DNA from: UBA8389 sp964472175
GTDB lineage: Bacteria > Bacteroidota > Bacteroidia > Bacteroidales > UBA1402
Length of the DNA stretch: 18,363 bases
Direction of reading: 5' to 3'
Assembly (NCBI GenBank): GCA_964472175.1
Contig: CAYYJF010000038.1
Span: 1 to 18,363, forward strand
The notes under the pieces were generated by a model. That model was not told where the DNA came from, ran no database searches, and was given only the letters and a program-made list of their open reading frames with translations. Position 1 is the first letter of the stretch; each line of letters opens with the position of its first letter. This document shows, piece by piece, positions 1-8,067 of this stretch. Position numbers and translations under genes: made by a program.

Positions 1-143
1 TGATTTTTTAAGAAAATTCGAACTATAAACATGATCTATTACATCTGATGTTGAAAAGATTGTAAATTTTTACAGAATCATAGCTTCTTCTCAACAGGTT
101 TGAAATATGGCTTTCTTTATTTTGTCTTAAAATGTAACAGACA

Positions 144-1139
144 ATGAAGAAGGCCATTTTTTTAATGCTGTTTGCCATGTCAATTTATAGTTCTTCCGAA
201 AACGTATTTCAGTACAAAATTGCCCCTCCAAATCAGCCTAAAGCTAATGAACTCAAAGTTTTGAGTTGGAATATTTACATGCTTCCTTTTATTAGTTTGG
301 TCAACAGCAATGCGAAAAGAGCCAAAATCATTGCGGAAAAACTATCAAATTCAGATTATACCATCATCGTATTTCAAGAAGCATTTAGCAGCAAGTGCCG
401 CCAAATTCTGGCCGAAAAACTCGCCACCAATTACCCATATCAGTATGGGCCGGCCAACAAAAACAACCGTCCTTTCCGAACCAATAGCGGACTGTGGGTC
501 GTCAGCAAAATCCCACTTTTGAAAAAAGGTGAAATCCAATTTAGCAGCTGCAAAGGATTTGATGCCGTCGCAAGAAAAGGAGCCGTTTTGTTTGAAGGCT
601 GCATCCATGGATCAAAATTTCAATTGCTTGCAACACACCTGCAGGCAGAAAATTCACACAAATTAAGGGCACAACAATGCTTAGAAATTAAAGAGCAACT
701 GCTGGATCCACATTACAACACGGATACGCCTCAGTTTATATGTGGGGATTTCAATATTGACATGGATGATGCACATCACTACAGACAAATGCTGTCTGTA
801 CTTGATGCCAAAAACGGCGAAATAACTGGCAATGTAAAAGTGACGTATGATGAATTGAACAACAATCTTGCCCTTAATACCAATGGGAAAAGCAGGGTTA
901 TAGACTATGTTTTGGTGAGAAATGAAGACATGATTCATAAAATTGAACGAAAAGTGCAAACGTTTTTCACCAACATCAAAGGCAAATCCACCAATTTATC
1001 AGACCATTACGCCATGGAATTCAGTGTAAGTTTTACAAGTTCCTGCTCAAATGATGAAATATATGAAACGGCCGATTTTACTTTCATTTTGATCTTTTGG
1101 GACAAAGAAAAATACGGCAACCCTCTTTTAGACAAATAG
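144..1139 (+). CDS. Secreted endonuclease/exonuclease/phosphatase-family protein, sphingomyelinase-like
   Basis: A 331-residue protein of the Mg-dependent EEP fold, closest in motif layout to bacterial neutral sphingomyelinase/phospholipase C enzymes. Residues 1-18 form a signal-peptide-like segment (MKKAIFLMLFAMSIY). The EEP motifs appear in order: SWNIYMLP with N43, VFQEAF with E79, THLQA with H165, CGDFNID with D202 and N204, IDYVLV with D254, and SDHYAME with D287/H288. All expected metal-binding and catalytic positions are present, so the core should be active, probably cleaving a phosphodiester or sphingolipid headgroup outside the cytoplasm. The family normally ends just after the SDH motif. 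Here the frame continues for about 34 residues (from about base 1035) through sequence that is antisense to the neighbouring phosphoesterase, so the tail is probably not native. Family call is firm; the substrate is inferred. Confidence 0.85.
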   Translation: MKKAIFLMLFAMSIYSSSENVFQYKIAPPNQPKANELKVLSWNIYMLPFISLVNSNAKRAKIIAEKLSNSDYTIIVFQEAFSSKCRQILAEKLATNYPYQYGPANKNNRPFRTNSGLWVVSKIPLLKKGEIQFSSCKGFDAVARKGAVLFEGCIHGSKFQLLATHLQAENSHKLRAQQCLEIKEQLLDPHYNTDTPQFICGDFNIDMDDAHHYRQMLSVLDAKNGEITGNVKVTYDELNNNLALNTNGKSRVIDYVLVRNEDMIHKIERKVQTFFTNIKGKSTNLSDHYAMEFSVSFTSSCSNDEIYETADFTFILIFWDKEKYGNPLLDK

Positions 1140-1603
1140 TTATTGTATAGTCTGTTTATCCACAACAATATGGTATATCCCACGTCACCAAGCTTCGCAA
1201 GCCAAACCATATTGGAGGTGATGGAATCAAAGATATCACCATGCGTTACGTAAAAACGTTTTCCAAAATGCTCAAAGGTATAATCTTTTAAAATAGAGAT
1301 ATTTGCAAATGAAAAAGGTGCTATATGGTCTAAAAAATCATCGTGATTTCCTCTGATGTAAACAATGTGGGTATTGTGATTTTCCATCATTTTCATGATC
1401 ACTTTAAAGAAATCGGAGTGTTCTTTCTTCCATTTACCCCGGCCACTTTTTTGCAATTGCCAACCGTCAATAATGTCCCCATTCAAGATCAACGTGTGGC
1501 AATTTACGGTTTTAAGGAAAGAGGTCAATTGTTTGATTTTAGAAAAATCAGTGCCTAAATGCACGTCAGAAATGACGATCGTTGAATAAAATTTCTGATC
1601 CAT
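1007..1603 (-). CDS. C-terminally truncated LpxH-like metallophosphoesterase (UDP-2,3-diacylglucosamine pyrophosphatase family)
   Basis: 198 residues of calcineurin-like phosphoesterase. ISDVHLGT (D13, H15), NGDIIDGW (D43), RGNHDDF (N86, H87) and THGDIFD (H121) are clear metal-site motifs, and the downstream signature LAKLGDVGYTILLWINR is typical of the COG2908 family linked to lipid A synthesis. The family usually has about 250 residues and ends with a CGHIH metal-binding motif and an NSGDWVES-like segment. Both are missing: recognisable homology stops at SSFEQEL (about residue 189, base 1037), and the last nine residues are antisense to the end of the sphingomyelinase-like gene. The protein lacks a metal ligand set and is probably inactive, unless the junction is an assembly error. 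The start at MDQKF is chosen because it lies immediately before the first beta strand. Confidence 0.8.
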   Translation of the reverse strand: MDQKFYSTIVISDVHLGTDFSKIKQLTSFLKTVNCHTLILNGDIIDGWQLQKSGRGKWKKEHSDFFKVIMKMMENHNTHIVYIRGNHDDFLDHIAPFSFANISILKDYTFEHFGKRFYVTHGDIFDSITSNMVWLAKLGDVGYTILLWINRLYNNYLSKRGLPYFSLSQKIKMKVKSAVSYISSFEQELVKLTLNSMA

Positions 1604-1803
1604 AAACCGGATTTTAAACTTTTCAAAGTAACAATTGGCACATTACATGAGTAATACAATACTGTTTAGTGGCGGTGTAAAGCAACCTCATTTCAAAAGA
1701 AATCAAAAATCAATCATTTATATTAAACAGACCCTTCTAATATTCACTTTATACATTAAATAGTACATTTTATTTATTTCCATTTTAATTTTATGCATTT
1801 TTT

Positions 1804-1835
1804 ATTGCATTTATTGAAATACAATTGTATATTTG
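1804..1835 (+). promoter_or_regulatory. Bacteroidota-type promoter of the DUF2089 operon
   Basis: ATTG at 1804-1807 (-33-like) is followed after 20 bases by TATATTTG at 1828-1835, a perfect match to the Bacteroidota TAnnTTTG -7 element. The predicted transcription start near 1840 leaves a leader of about 15 bases before ATG 1856. This decides against the longer reading frame from 1793, whose extra codons would overlap the promoter. Confidence 0.65.
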
Positions 1836-1855
1836 TCCCATTAAACAACAACAAC

Positions 1856-2119
1856 ATGCTACCAACATCATGCCCAAGTTGCCACGCGCAACTGCAAGTA
1901 AAGTGCCTGAAATGCACCAACTGCGAAACCGAGGTATCGGGTTCATACGACATGCCATTATTGGCCACCCTATCTGAAGCCGATCAGGCCTTCATCCTGC
2001 GTTTTGTTAAAAGCAGCGGCAGTCTCAAAGAAATGGCTGCACAGATGAAGCTGAGCTACCCCACCGTACGAAATTTATTAAACGACATCATTGAAAAAAT
2101 TGAAAGTCATGAAAAATAA
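1856..2119 (+). CDS. DUF2089-family zinc-ribbon/HTH regulator
   Basis: 87 residues. The N-terminus is a zinc ribbon: CPSC at C6/C9 and a C17-x2-C20-x2-C23 cluster. Residues about 36-85 form a sigma-like helix-turn-helix with the recognition segment KLSYPTVRNLL. This two-part layout is that of DUF2089 proteins, which are thought to be small DNA-binding regulators. The in-frame ATG at 1793 is rejected because a good promoter lies between it and ATG 1856. The gene is first in a three-gene operon and overlaps the next gene by 11 bases, so it probably controls its own operon, which has an integral membrane protein and an exported hydrolase. That suggests a cell-envelope role, but the signal it responds to is unknown. 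Confidence 0.8.
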   Translation: MLPTSCPSCHAQLQVKCLKCTNCETEVSGSYDMPLLATLSEADQAFILRFVKSSGSLKEMAAQMKLSYPTVRNLLNDIIEKIESHEK

Positions 2120-2675
2120 TACAGTCAATTTGTTGTTCAATCCATTTATTCGCATTGCCGGATGGCAAGCCTTTGGCATTGGTCTAATTGCGCTGATAAT
2201 CACCGGTTTGATCGGCGCAAACAGCGAAGTCGCCTTTGATGGCGTTCTGGACATGCACCTGTTTGAAATCACCTATTTTCAATCCTTTGCCTACCTGATA
2301 CTGAGCTTGGCAAGTCTGGTATTGGTCATGTGGTTTACAGGATTGATTCAGTCCAAAGGTTTCAGGTTCATTGACATTCTTGGCACCATGACATTGGCCA
2401 AAGCGCCCAATCTCATACTGGCCATTGCCGGATTCTTCACCACCGTCCCCAATCTTGACAACATTCAAAACGACCCCTTAGCAATCTTTCAGAACGTGTC
2501 CTTTGTACTCATGCTGGTCTTATCCATGGTGGTGATGATCTGGAACATCACACTCATGTATCAGGGATTGAAAATCTCCTGCAATTTGAATGGCAGCAAA
2601 TTGACCGTCGCATTTATAATTGCCTTGCTTGCTTCTGAAATATTATCAAAAGCCTTGATATTTAAACTTATATGA
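2109..2675 (+). CDS. Yip1-domain integral membrane protein
   Basis: 188 residues from ATG 2109 (MKNNTVN); an alternative start at 2091 would overlap the upstream gene further. The protein opens with an amphipathic NLLFNPFIRIAGW segment, then shows about five hydrophobic helices (roughly residues 18-36, 56-76, 90-110, 126-148 and 163-185), which is the layout of bacterial YIP1-family proteins. No catalytic motif is visible. Bacterial members have no well-established function. The reading frame is translationally coupled on both sides: its start lies inside the DUF2089 gene and its stop overlaps the next start in ATGA (2672-2675). The product is presumably made in step with the exported hydrolase that follows. 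Confidence 0.75.
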   Translation: MKNNTVNLLFNPFIRIAGWQAFGIGLIALIITGLIGANSEVAFDGVLDMHLFEITYFQSFAYLILSLASLVLVMWFTGLIQSKGFRFIDILGTMTLAKAPNLILAIAGFFTTVPNLDNIQNDPLAIFQNVSFVLMLVLSMVVMIWNITLMYQGLKISCNLNGSKLTVAFIIALLASEILSKALIFKLI

Positions 2676-3856
2676 AACAAATTCTAAGTGCAGTCGCATG
2701 CCTTGCTTTTTCGCTACAGCTATGGGCCATGGATCCAACCGGCACATGGAGTGGCAGCTTAAGCATTCAAAACCAATCCATTCGGTTTGTGTTGCACATC
2801 AAAAAAGACGGAACCAATTACTTGGCCACCATGGACAGCCCGGATCAGGGAGCCAAAGGCATACAAATGAGTCATGTCACGGTGGAAGATTCTATGTTGA
2901 CGGTGGAACTGCGCATAGCCCAAATGAAATATGTCGGCAAAATGGACGACAAATCCATCAAAGGCAACTTTTTTCAAGCCGGACAGACCTTCCCACTGGT
3001 GTTGACAAAAGTACAACAGACTGTCTCTGAAAACAATACAAACCCGGTTGAACCAAACGCAGCCTATCTTGAAACAGCGGTTTCACTACAAACGCAAAGC
3101 GGGAAAATCGTGGGCACGCTAACCACCCCAAAAACCTTCAACAAAGGCCCCATTGCCATCATCATTGCCGGATCGGGTCCGACGGACAGAAATGGGAACA
3201 ACCCAACCATGACCAACGATGCTTACAAAAAAATGGCCTTTGAACTCGCCAAAAAAGGCATCGCAACCCTGCGTTATGACAAAAGGGGCATCGCCGGAAG
3301 TGTTGCCGTGGTCGAAAACGAAGCCGACCTCATTTTTACAGACTATGCAACAGACGCAAAAAAATGGATTGAATGGCTGCGTCAAGACAAGCGGTTCACA
3401 AAAGTATGGATCATTGGCCACAGCGAAGGGTCGCTCATTGGCATGATAGCTGCAGAAAAAGCCGACGGATACATTTCAATTGCCGGTGCAGGCCGCCCCA
3501 TTGGAGAGGTACTCAAGGAACAACTGCGCACACAGCCACAATCCATGCAAGATCAAGCAGCGGTTTTGATCGACTCACTTTCCAAAGGATTGAAAGTCAA
3601 CAACACAGATCCAACACTGCAACCACTTTTCAGACAAAGCATTCAACCCTACATGATGTCCTGGCTGAAGCTCAACCCCCAAGCCGAACTCAAGAAGCTA
3701 AAAATTCCGGTGATGATTGTCCAGGGAACAACAGACATTCAAGTAACCATGGACGATGCCAAACGCCTGGCTGAAGCCAAACCGAACGCCAAACTGTTGG
3801 TGCTTGACAAGATGAACCACATCCTAAGAACGGTCGAAGGCGACAGAACGGCCAAC
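2672..3856 (+). CDS. Secreted alpha/beta hydrolase with N-terminal beta domain (3' end lost in scaffold gap)
   Basis: 395 residues are visible before the gap. Residues 1-19 are a signal peptide (MKQILSAVACLAFSLQLWA). Residues about 22-113 form a small beta-rich domain starting TGTWSGSL, often found before this hydrolase type. Residues about 140-395 are a serine alpha/beta hydrolase: the oxyanion region is GSGPTDRNGNN, the nucleophile elbow GHSEG (S251), the acid D355 in GTTDIQV, and the histidine H383 in KMNHIL. The triad is complete; by family comparison only about 30-40 C-terminal residues should be missing. It is probably a periplasmic or surface esterase/peptidase-like hydrolase of unknown substrate. 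It starts in a 4-base ATGA overlap with the Yip1 gene. Although the frame stays open through the Ns into arsC, this is an accident of the 100-N placeholder and not a real fusion. Confidence 0.85.
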
Positions 3857-3956
3857 NNNNNNNNNNNNNNNNNNNNNNNNNNNNNNNNNNNNNNNNNNNN
3901 NNNNNNNNNNNNNNNNNNNNNNNNNNNNNNNNNNNNNNNNNNNNNNNNNNNNNNNN
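3857..3956. other. Scaffold gap 1 (exactly 100 N)
   Basis: Exactly 100 Ns, the usual placeholder for a gap of unknown length. It must hide at least the end of the hydrolase gene and the leader of arsC. It may also hide further genes of the arsenic operon, such as an arsR repressor, which commonly precedes arsC and is not seen elsewhere here. Confidence 0.95.
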
Positions 3957-3961
3957 AAAAC

Positions 3962-4387
3962 ATGAAAATACTCATTCTTTGTACCGGAAACTCTTGCCGC
4001 AGCCAGATGGCTCATGGCTATTTACAATCTTTTGACAGCTCTTTACACGTTTGTTCAGCGGGCACACAAGCTTCCGGTAAACTCAATCAAAAAGCTGTTG
4101 CCGTGATGAAAGAAGCCGGGATAGACATCAGCCACCATACATCCGACCCTGTCGAGAAATACCTGGACGAAGCATGGGATTATGTCATCACCGTTTGTGG
4201 AGGAGCCAACGAAGCCTGTCCCGCATTCTTCGGACAAGTCAAACACCGCTTGCACATTGGCTTTGATGATCCAAGCCACTCCGAAGGAACAGAAGCCTTT
4301 ATCTGGAGCGAATTCATTCGTGTACGCGATGAAATCAAAGAACAATTTTACAAGCTGTACCAAGAACAAATCAAACCCCAACTTTGA
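3962..4387 (+). CDS. arsC: Arsenate reductase, thioredoxin-coupled (low-molecular-weight PTP fold)
   Basis: 141 residues. The phosphatase loop is CTGNSCR (C7-x5-R13), and the second and third redox cysteines are C79 and C86, seven residues apart as C82/C89 are in Bacillus ArsC. GFDDPS at 100-105 and the C-terminal FIRVRDEI segment also match thioredoxin-type ArsC rather than ordinary tyrosine phosphatases. It reduces As(V) to As(III) in the cytoplasm by a cysteine relay ending in thioredoxin. ATG 3962 gives the canonical MKILILCTGN start only five bases after the gap. The arsenite exporter starts 23 bases downstream, so the two are almost certainly co-transcribed: one makes As(III) and the other expels it. 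Confidence 0.93.
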   Translation: MKILILCTGNSCRSQMAHGYLQSFDSSLHVCSAGTQASGKLNQKAVAVMKEAGIDISHHTSDPVEKYLDEAWDYVITVCGGANEACPAFFGQVKHRLHIGFDDPSHSEGTEAFIWSEFIRVRDEIKEQFYKLYQEQIKPQL

Positions 4388-4410
4388 AACAACAGTAAAA
4401 AACAAAGACC

Positions 4411-5478
4411 ATGCCTTCAAAAAAAAGACTCAAATTTCTCGACCGTTATTTGACCTTGTGGATTTTCCTGGCCATGTTTGTGGGTGTTTTTTCCGGCTGG
4501 ATGTTCCCATCCATTGCCAACTTTTGGAACACGTTATCCTCAGGGACGACCAACATCCCCATTGCCATCGGGTTGATCGTCATGATGTACCCCCCACTGG
4601 CCAAAGTCAAGTACGAAGAACTCGGTTCCGTCTTTCGCAACACCAAAGTGCTGGTGCTGTCTTTGGTTCAAAACTGGATCATCGGTCCGGTGTTGATGTT
4701 TGCGCTCGCCGTTTTGTTGTACACTTTCTTCCCGGGTGAAAACAACGCAAACCTACCCTATGTATACGGGATTATCCTTATCGGACTGGCACGATGCATT
4801 GCCATGGTGATCGTATGGAATGATCTGGCTAAAGGCGATACGCAGTATGCAGCGGGTCTGGTGGCATTCAACAGCATCTTCCAGGTCTTGTTTTTCTCGG
4901 TCTATGCATGGTTCTTTATTGCAGTTGCTCCGGCTTGGTTCGGCATCCCTACCAGCAATGCCGTAGCGAACATCACCATTGGACAGATCGCCGAAAGTGT
5001 CATGATTTATTTGGGCATACCTTTTGCAGCAGGTTTTTTGACACGATTTATACTCATACACGTAAAAAGCAAAGATTGGTACCACCGAAAATTCATTCCA
5101 AAAATCTCTCCGCTCACACTCATCGCACTGCTTTTTACCATCGTTGTTATGTTCTCCCTCAAAGGCGAATACATCGTAAAAATACCTTTTGATGTAGTCT
5201 TGATTGCCGTTCCATTGCTCCTCTATTTTGTCATCATGTTTGTGGGTTCCTTTATCATGAGCAAAAAAGCAGGTGCCAACTATGAACAATCAACAACACT
5301 CTCATTCACAGCAGCAAGCAACAATTTTGAATTGGCCATTGCCGTTGCCATCGCTGTCTTTGGTATTCATTCGGGTGAAGCCTTTGCCGCAGTCATCGGA
5401 CCTTTGGTAGAAGTGCCGGTGATGATCGGACTGGTTAATGTGGCATTTTGGTTCAGACGAAAATCTGTAAAACATTAA
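4411..5478 (+). CDS. acr3: ACR3-family arsenite efflux transporter
   Basis: 355 residues with about ten hydrophobic helices, the length and layout of the ACR3 (arsenical resistance-3) family. The hallmark segment GLARCIAMVIVWNDLA carries C129, equivalent to the essential cysteine of ACR3 transporters. SNNFELAIAVAIAVFG carries E307, the conserved acidic residue in the helix near the C-terminus. It exports arsenite across the inner membrane using the proton motive force. It follows arsC at 23 bases and is the last gene on this strand before a hairpin at 5503-5536. It could also be named arsB in some schemes, but the sequence is of ACR3 type and not of the 12-helix ArsB type. Confidence 0.93.
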   Translation: MPSKKRLKFLDRYLTLWIFLAMFVGVFSGWMFPSIANFWNTLSSGTTNIPIAIGLIVMMYPPLAKVKYEELGSVFRNTKVLVLSLVQNWIIGPVLMFALAVLLYTFFPGENNANLPYVYGIILIGLARCIAMVIVWNDLAKGDTQYAAGLVAFNSIFQVLFFSVYAWFFIAVAPAWFGIPTSNAVANITIGQIAESVMIYLGIPFAAGFLTRFILIHVKSKDWYHRKFIPKISPLTLIALLFTIVVMFSLKGEYIVKIPFDVVLIAVPLLLYFVIMFVGSFIMSKKAGANYEQSTTLSFTAASNNFELAIAVAIAVFGIHSGEAFAAVIGPLVEVPVMIGLVNVAFWFRRKSVKH

Positions 5479-5502
5479 TTTTTTCTTTTTCCCCAAAATA
5501 AA

Positions 5503-5536
5503 AAAGAGCAAGTCCCCTATTTTGGACTTGCTCTTT
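5503..5536. terminator. Bidirectional intrinsic terminator between ACR3 and GH43 genes
   Basis: A perfect 13-base inverted repeat: AAAGAGCAAGTCC at 5503-5515 and GGACTTGCTCTTT at 5524-5536, with an 8-base loop. The genes on both sides converge on it: ACR3 stops at 5478 and the GH43 gene at 5587. Reading on the minus strand, the stem runs into a T-rich tract (TTTTTATTTT), so it is the better terminator for the GH43 transcript. On the plus strand the tail is weaker. Confidence 0.8.
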
Positions 5537-5586
5537 GAATATATGAAAAAGTGTAATTCGCTTTTTCGAATTGGAAAACAGCAGGA

Positions 5587-7686
5587 TTATTCAGCTGCCA
5601 AAACAACTTTATAGCTTTTTACCTTTCCGTTGTATTCGCATTTAACCATCGCCGAACCCGTTGTGGATTGAGCTTGTTCAATGGAAATCTTAACAGCAGG
5701 ATTGCTGGCTTTAGCAGTTACTTTAGGAACGGCAGTTGCAGTTGCAGATACCTTGTACTGTACTTCATAATTTGTATTGTCTGTATATCCATTGGCATTG
5801 GTCGAACGAACCGGCATGGTAGGAACGTCCACACTCTTACCATCTACACTGATGGCAACGGTCGGAGCAATGGGACGAACAATCGGTTTTTTGACTGAGC
5901 TGAAACCAAGGCCGCTCAAATCAAACAAATCTTCGCCTTCAGCACCTTCAGCGACAAGGAAGATGGCATGTTTTTTGTCCAGTTTGTCAACAATGGCAGA
6001 CACATCAAGCGCAAATTTGGTCACAACCTGAGCTGCATTTGCAGGAACGTTGATCACACCCAATTTTTTGCCTTTCCAAGTTGCATTGTCCCATGGACCA
6101 TCCAACCATACATTCACTTTGAATGCTTTGTTGGTCATCGGAGTCAGGAACAGGTTGAAAGCTGTTTTATTCCCCTGTTTGACACCTTCGAAAGGTTTCA
6201 AACCCAGTTGTGCTGTTTTAAGACCACCAAAACCGAAATATTTGTAACCAATGATGTTGCCGTTTTTAACTTTTGCAATCGGCATATTGTTATCCCATAC
6301 ATCGTATGAATCCTGCTGGCTATTGAGGTTGGTCAGGAAGCAGGCATAACCGGCTGAGTAATACTGGTATGGATCCAAACCGAAGACATGGAATCCTTCT
6401 GAAGTGACTTCAGCACCTGTATAGGCTTTACCCTGACTGTCCTTGGCCATCCAGATTTTATCGGGTGCATATGGATCAAAACCATTGATAACAACCTTAC
6501 CACCATCGGCAACAGATTTTTCATCCCACTTTACAGTGACAGGAGCAACAACAGCCTGACGGGCATTTCCAAAACCTCTTGGGGGTCTGTGATAGAACAC
6601 ATACCATTGGTTATTGATGACTTGCAAGCTGCCATGGGTGTTGTGACCGGAATATCCGGTAATCACTTTAGAACCGTCTTCGCTCAAAACCGGACCACGT
6701 GAATCGACCAAAACACCACCGGCCTTCCAGGGGCCAAGGGGAGAATCGCTAAAGGCATAACGCAAGGTGGAGTTTGAACTTCCCACACCATATTCCGGGC
6801 CTGAGAAACCACTAAATACTGTTACGTATTTATTTCCGATTTTACGAATGGATGAAGCTTCAAAGAAATTGAATGAACCCAAATCTTCACCCGGATAGAT
6901 GGCAGGATAGGTCGTTCCCTGAGGATCTCTGACAACACCATATCTGGAACTTGCCGGAATAAAATAGCCAATCACTTCCGTTCCCGGTCTGACAGAATAC
7001 ATGGTTTTTTGATCCAGCTGCGCTGCAGATGAGCGTTGGAAACCCCAATAACCGTAGGCTCTGAAACCGATTGAGAAATCAGGATCTTTTGGATCGGTGA
7101 TTTCTTCAACAAAAATAGACGGGTCAAAACCCAAAATGCTTCCGGGCACTGTTCTGGTACCGGTTTCGTTCAAATTGATCGGTGTAAAAGGACCATCGGG
7201 ACGACTGCCTTTGCACACCATGGCTTCTCTGCCTGCACCACGGCTGTGGGGAAACAAATAGTATTCTTTCTTTCCATCTTTTCCTTTCACTTCTACCAAA
7301 TCGGGAGCATACATGACATCCCATTGGTTGTTGATGTTATAGGTAAAAATCGGACCTTCATCTCTCCAGCTGGTCAAATCTTCTACAGGAGCAGACCATG
7401 CACGGATGTCAGGACCACAATAGCTGTTCATACGAACATCGTGTGATCCAATGATATACGCACGGAATTTCCCGGGGTTATCCGGATCTTCAAACACGCG
7501 GGGTTCGCCGTCGGGCACGTGTTCCCACAATGGCAAATACGGGTTACCGGCCAGCTTATGGACATACTTGGTTGATTTGCCCGCTGCATTTTGGCTTTGA
7601 GCATTGGTGCTGATGACTGAGCATAATAGCATAACCGCAAACAGAATTAGATGCGACTTTTTAAAGTTAAATCTTAGGTTTTTCAT
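5587..7686 (-). CDS. Secreted glycoside hydrolase, GH43-type beta-propeller with CBM6-like and Ig-like modules
   Basis: 699 residues from ATG 7686. This start is preferred to the in-frame ATG at 7761 because it directly begins a signal peptide (residues 1-29, ending STNA). Residues about 43-405 are a five-bladed GH43-type propeller. Visible marks are DGEPRVFEDP (59-68) at the catalytic-base position, YAPDLVE with D129 as likely pKa modulator, FFEASSIRKIGNKY with E276 as likely general acid, and HNTHGSLQV with H348/H351 at the conserved blade-5 histidine. Residues about 440-597 look like a CBM6-type beta-sandwich (end motif IFLVAEGAEGEDLFDLSG), and about 605-699 like an Ig-like module (VRSTNANGY). 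It probably removes arabinose, xylose or galactose units from plant polysaccharide outside the cytoplasm. The exact specificity cannot be read from sequence. It diverges from the GH27 gene across the AT-rich island. Confidence 0.85.
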   Translation of the reverse strand: MKNLRFNFKKSHLILFAVMLLCSVISTNAQSQNAAGKSTKYVHKLAGNPYLPLWEHVPDGEPRVFEDPDNPGKFRAYIIGSHDVRMNSYCGPDIRAWSAPVEDLTSWRDEGPIFTYNINNQWDVMYAPDLVEVKGKDGKKEYYLFPHSRGAGREAMVCKGSRPDGPFTPINLNETGTRTVPGSILGFDPSIFVEEITDPKDPDFSIGFRAYGYWGFQRSSAAQLDQKTMYSVRPGTEVIGYFIPASSRYGVVRDPQGTTYPAIYPGEDLGSFNFFEASSIRKIGNKYVTVFSGFSGPEYGVGSSNSTLRYAFSDSPLGPWKAGGVLVDSRGPVLSEDGSKVITGYSGHNTHGSLQVINNQWYVFYHRPPRGFGNARQAVVAPVTVKWDEKSVADGGKVVINGFDPYAPDKIWMAKDSQGKAYTGAEVTSEGFHVFGLDPYQYYSAGYACFLTNLNSQQDSYDVWDNNMPIAKVKNGNIIGYKYFGFGGLKTAQLGLKPFEGVKQGNKTAFNLFLTPMTNKAFKVNVWLDGPWDNATWKGKKLGVINVPANAAQVVTKFALDVSAIVDKLDKKHAIFLVAEGAEGEDLFDLSGLGFSSVKKPIVRPIAPTVAISVDGKSVDVPTMPVRSTNANGYTDNTNYEVQYKVSATATAVPKVTAKASNPAVKISIEQAQSTTGSAMVKCEYNGKVKSYKVVLAAE

Positions 7687-8067
7687 TATAGATGATTTAT
7701 TGCGCTTTTCACTAAAAAAGATAGAGCCAAATCTTAGAGCTTCGATGTTGAAAATGGTCAAAACGAATTAACAATTTTTAAGAATTTAAGGACTCCGTGT
7801 TCAAAGATAAAAAAATAATTTAGTGAATACTATTGAGTGTTGGGTAATCAGGTAAAATTCATTTTTTAAAACTGACCTATTTAAGGTAAATATGCTCATA
7901 TTTTGCACCTTAATCGGCAGTCCGAAAATAGGTGGAACTATAGTAAGTGGACGGCAAAGGAAGAGCGTTGGACAATATTTTCGTGGAACACTTCTGACTT
8001 TGACTGGTCATTTCTTGACTTAGGGACAACAAACTACATAATAACATCTAATTAATAACTAACAGAA
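7687..8067. other. AT-rich intergenic stretch with a possible gene remnant
   Basis: 381 bases between the GH43 start and the lipoprotein gene. The first part holds the GH43 leader and promoter. From 7885 to 8055 one plus-strand frame is open for 56 codons with no ATG, and ends in a tryptophan-rich peptide (WTIFSWNTSDFDWSFLDLG) 12 bases before the next start codon. It may be the tail of a lost gene, but a second overlapping frame (ATG 7892 to TAG 8020) is also open, so coding status is unproven. No RNA gene is seen. Confidence 0.4.
7802..7809 (-). promoter_or_regulatory. Candidate -7 box for the GH43 gene
   Basis: TATCTTTG on the minus strand matches TAnnTTTG perfectly. It would give a leader of about 110 bases before ATG 7686. 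No convincing -33 TTTG is seen at the usual distance, so the call is tentative. The long leader passes through the alternative start at 7761. Confidence 0.35.

Noticed and set aside
2672..4387. A single 571-residue hydrolase-arsenate reductase fusion
   Set aside because: It exists only by reading through 100 Ns; ArsC has its own canonical start at 3962 and the hydrolase lacks only its last residues.
7892..8020. A 42-residue ORF (MLIFCTLIGSPKIGG...)
   Set aside because: It overlaps another equally open frame and has no recognisable motif or promoter; not supportable as a gene.
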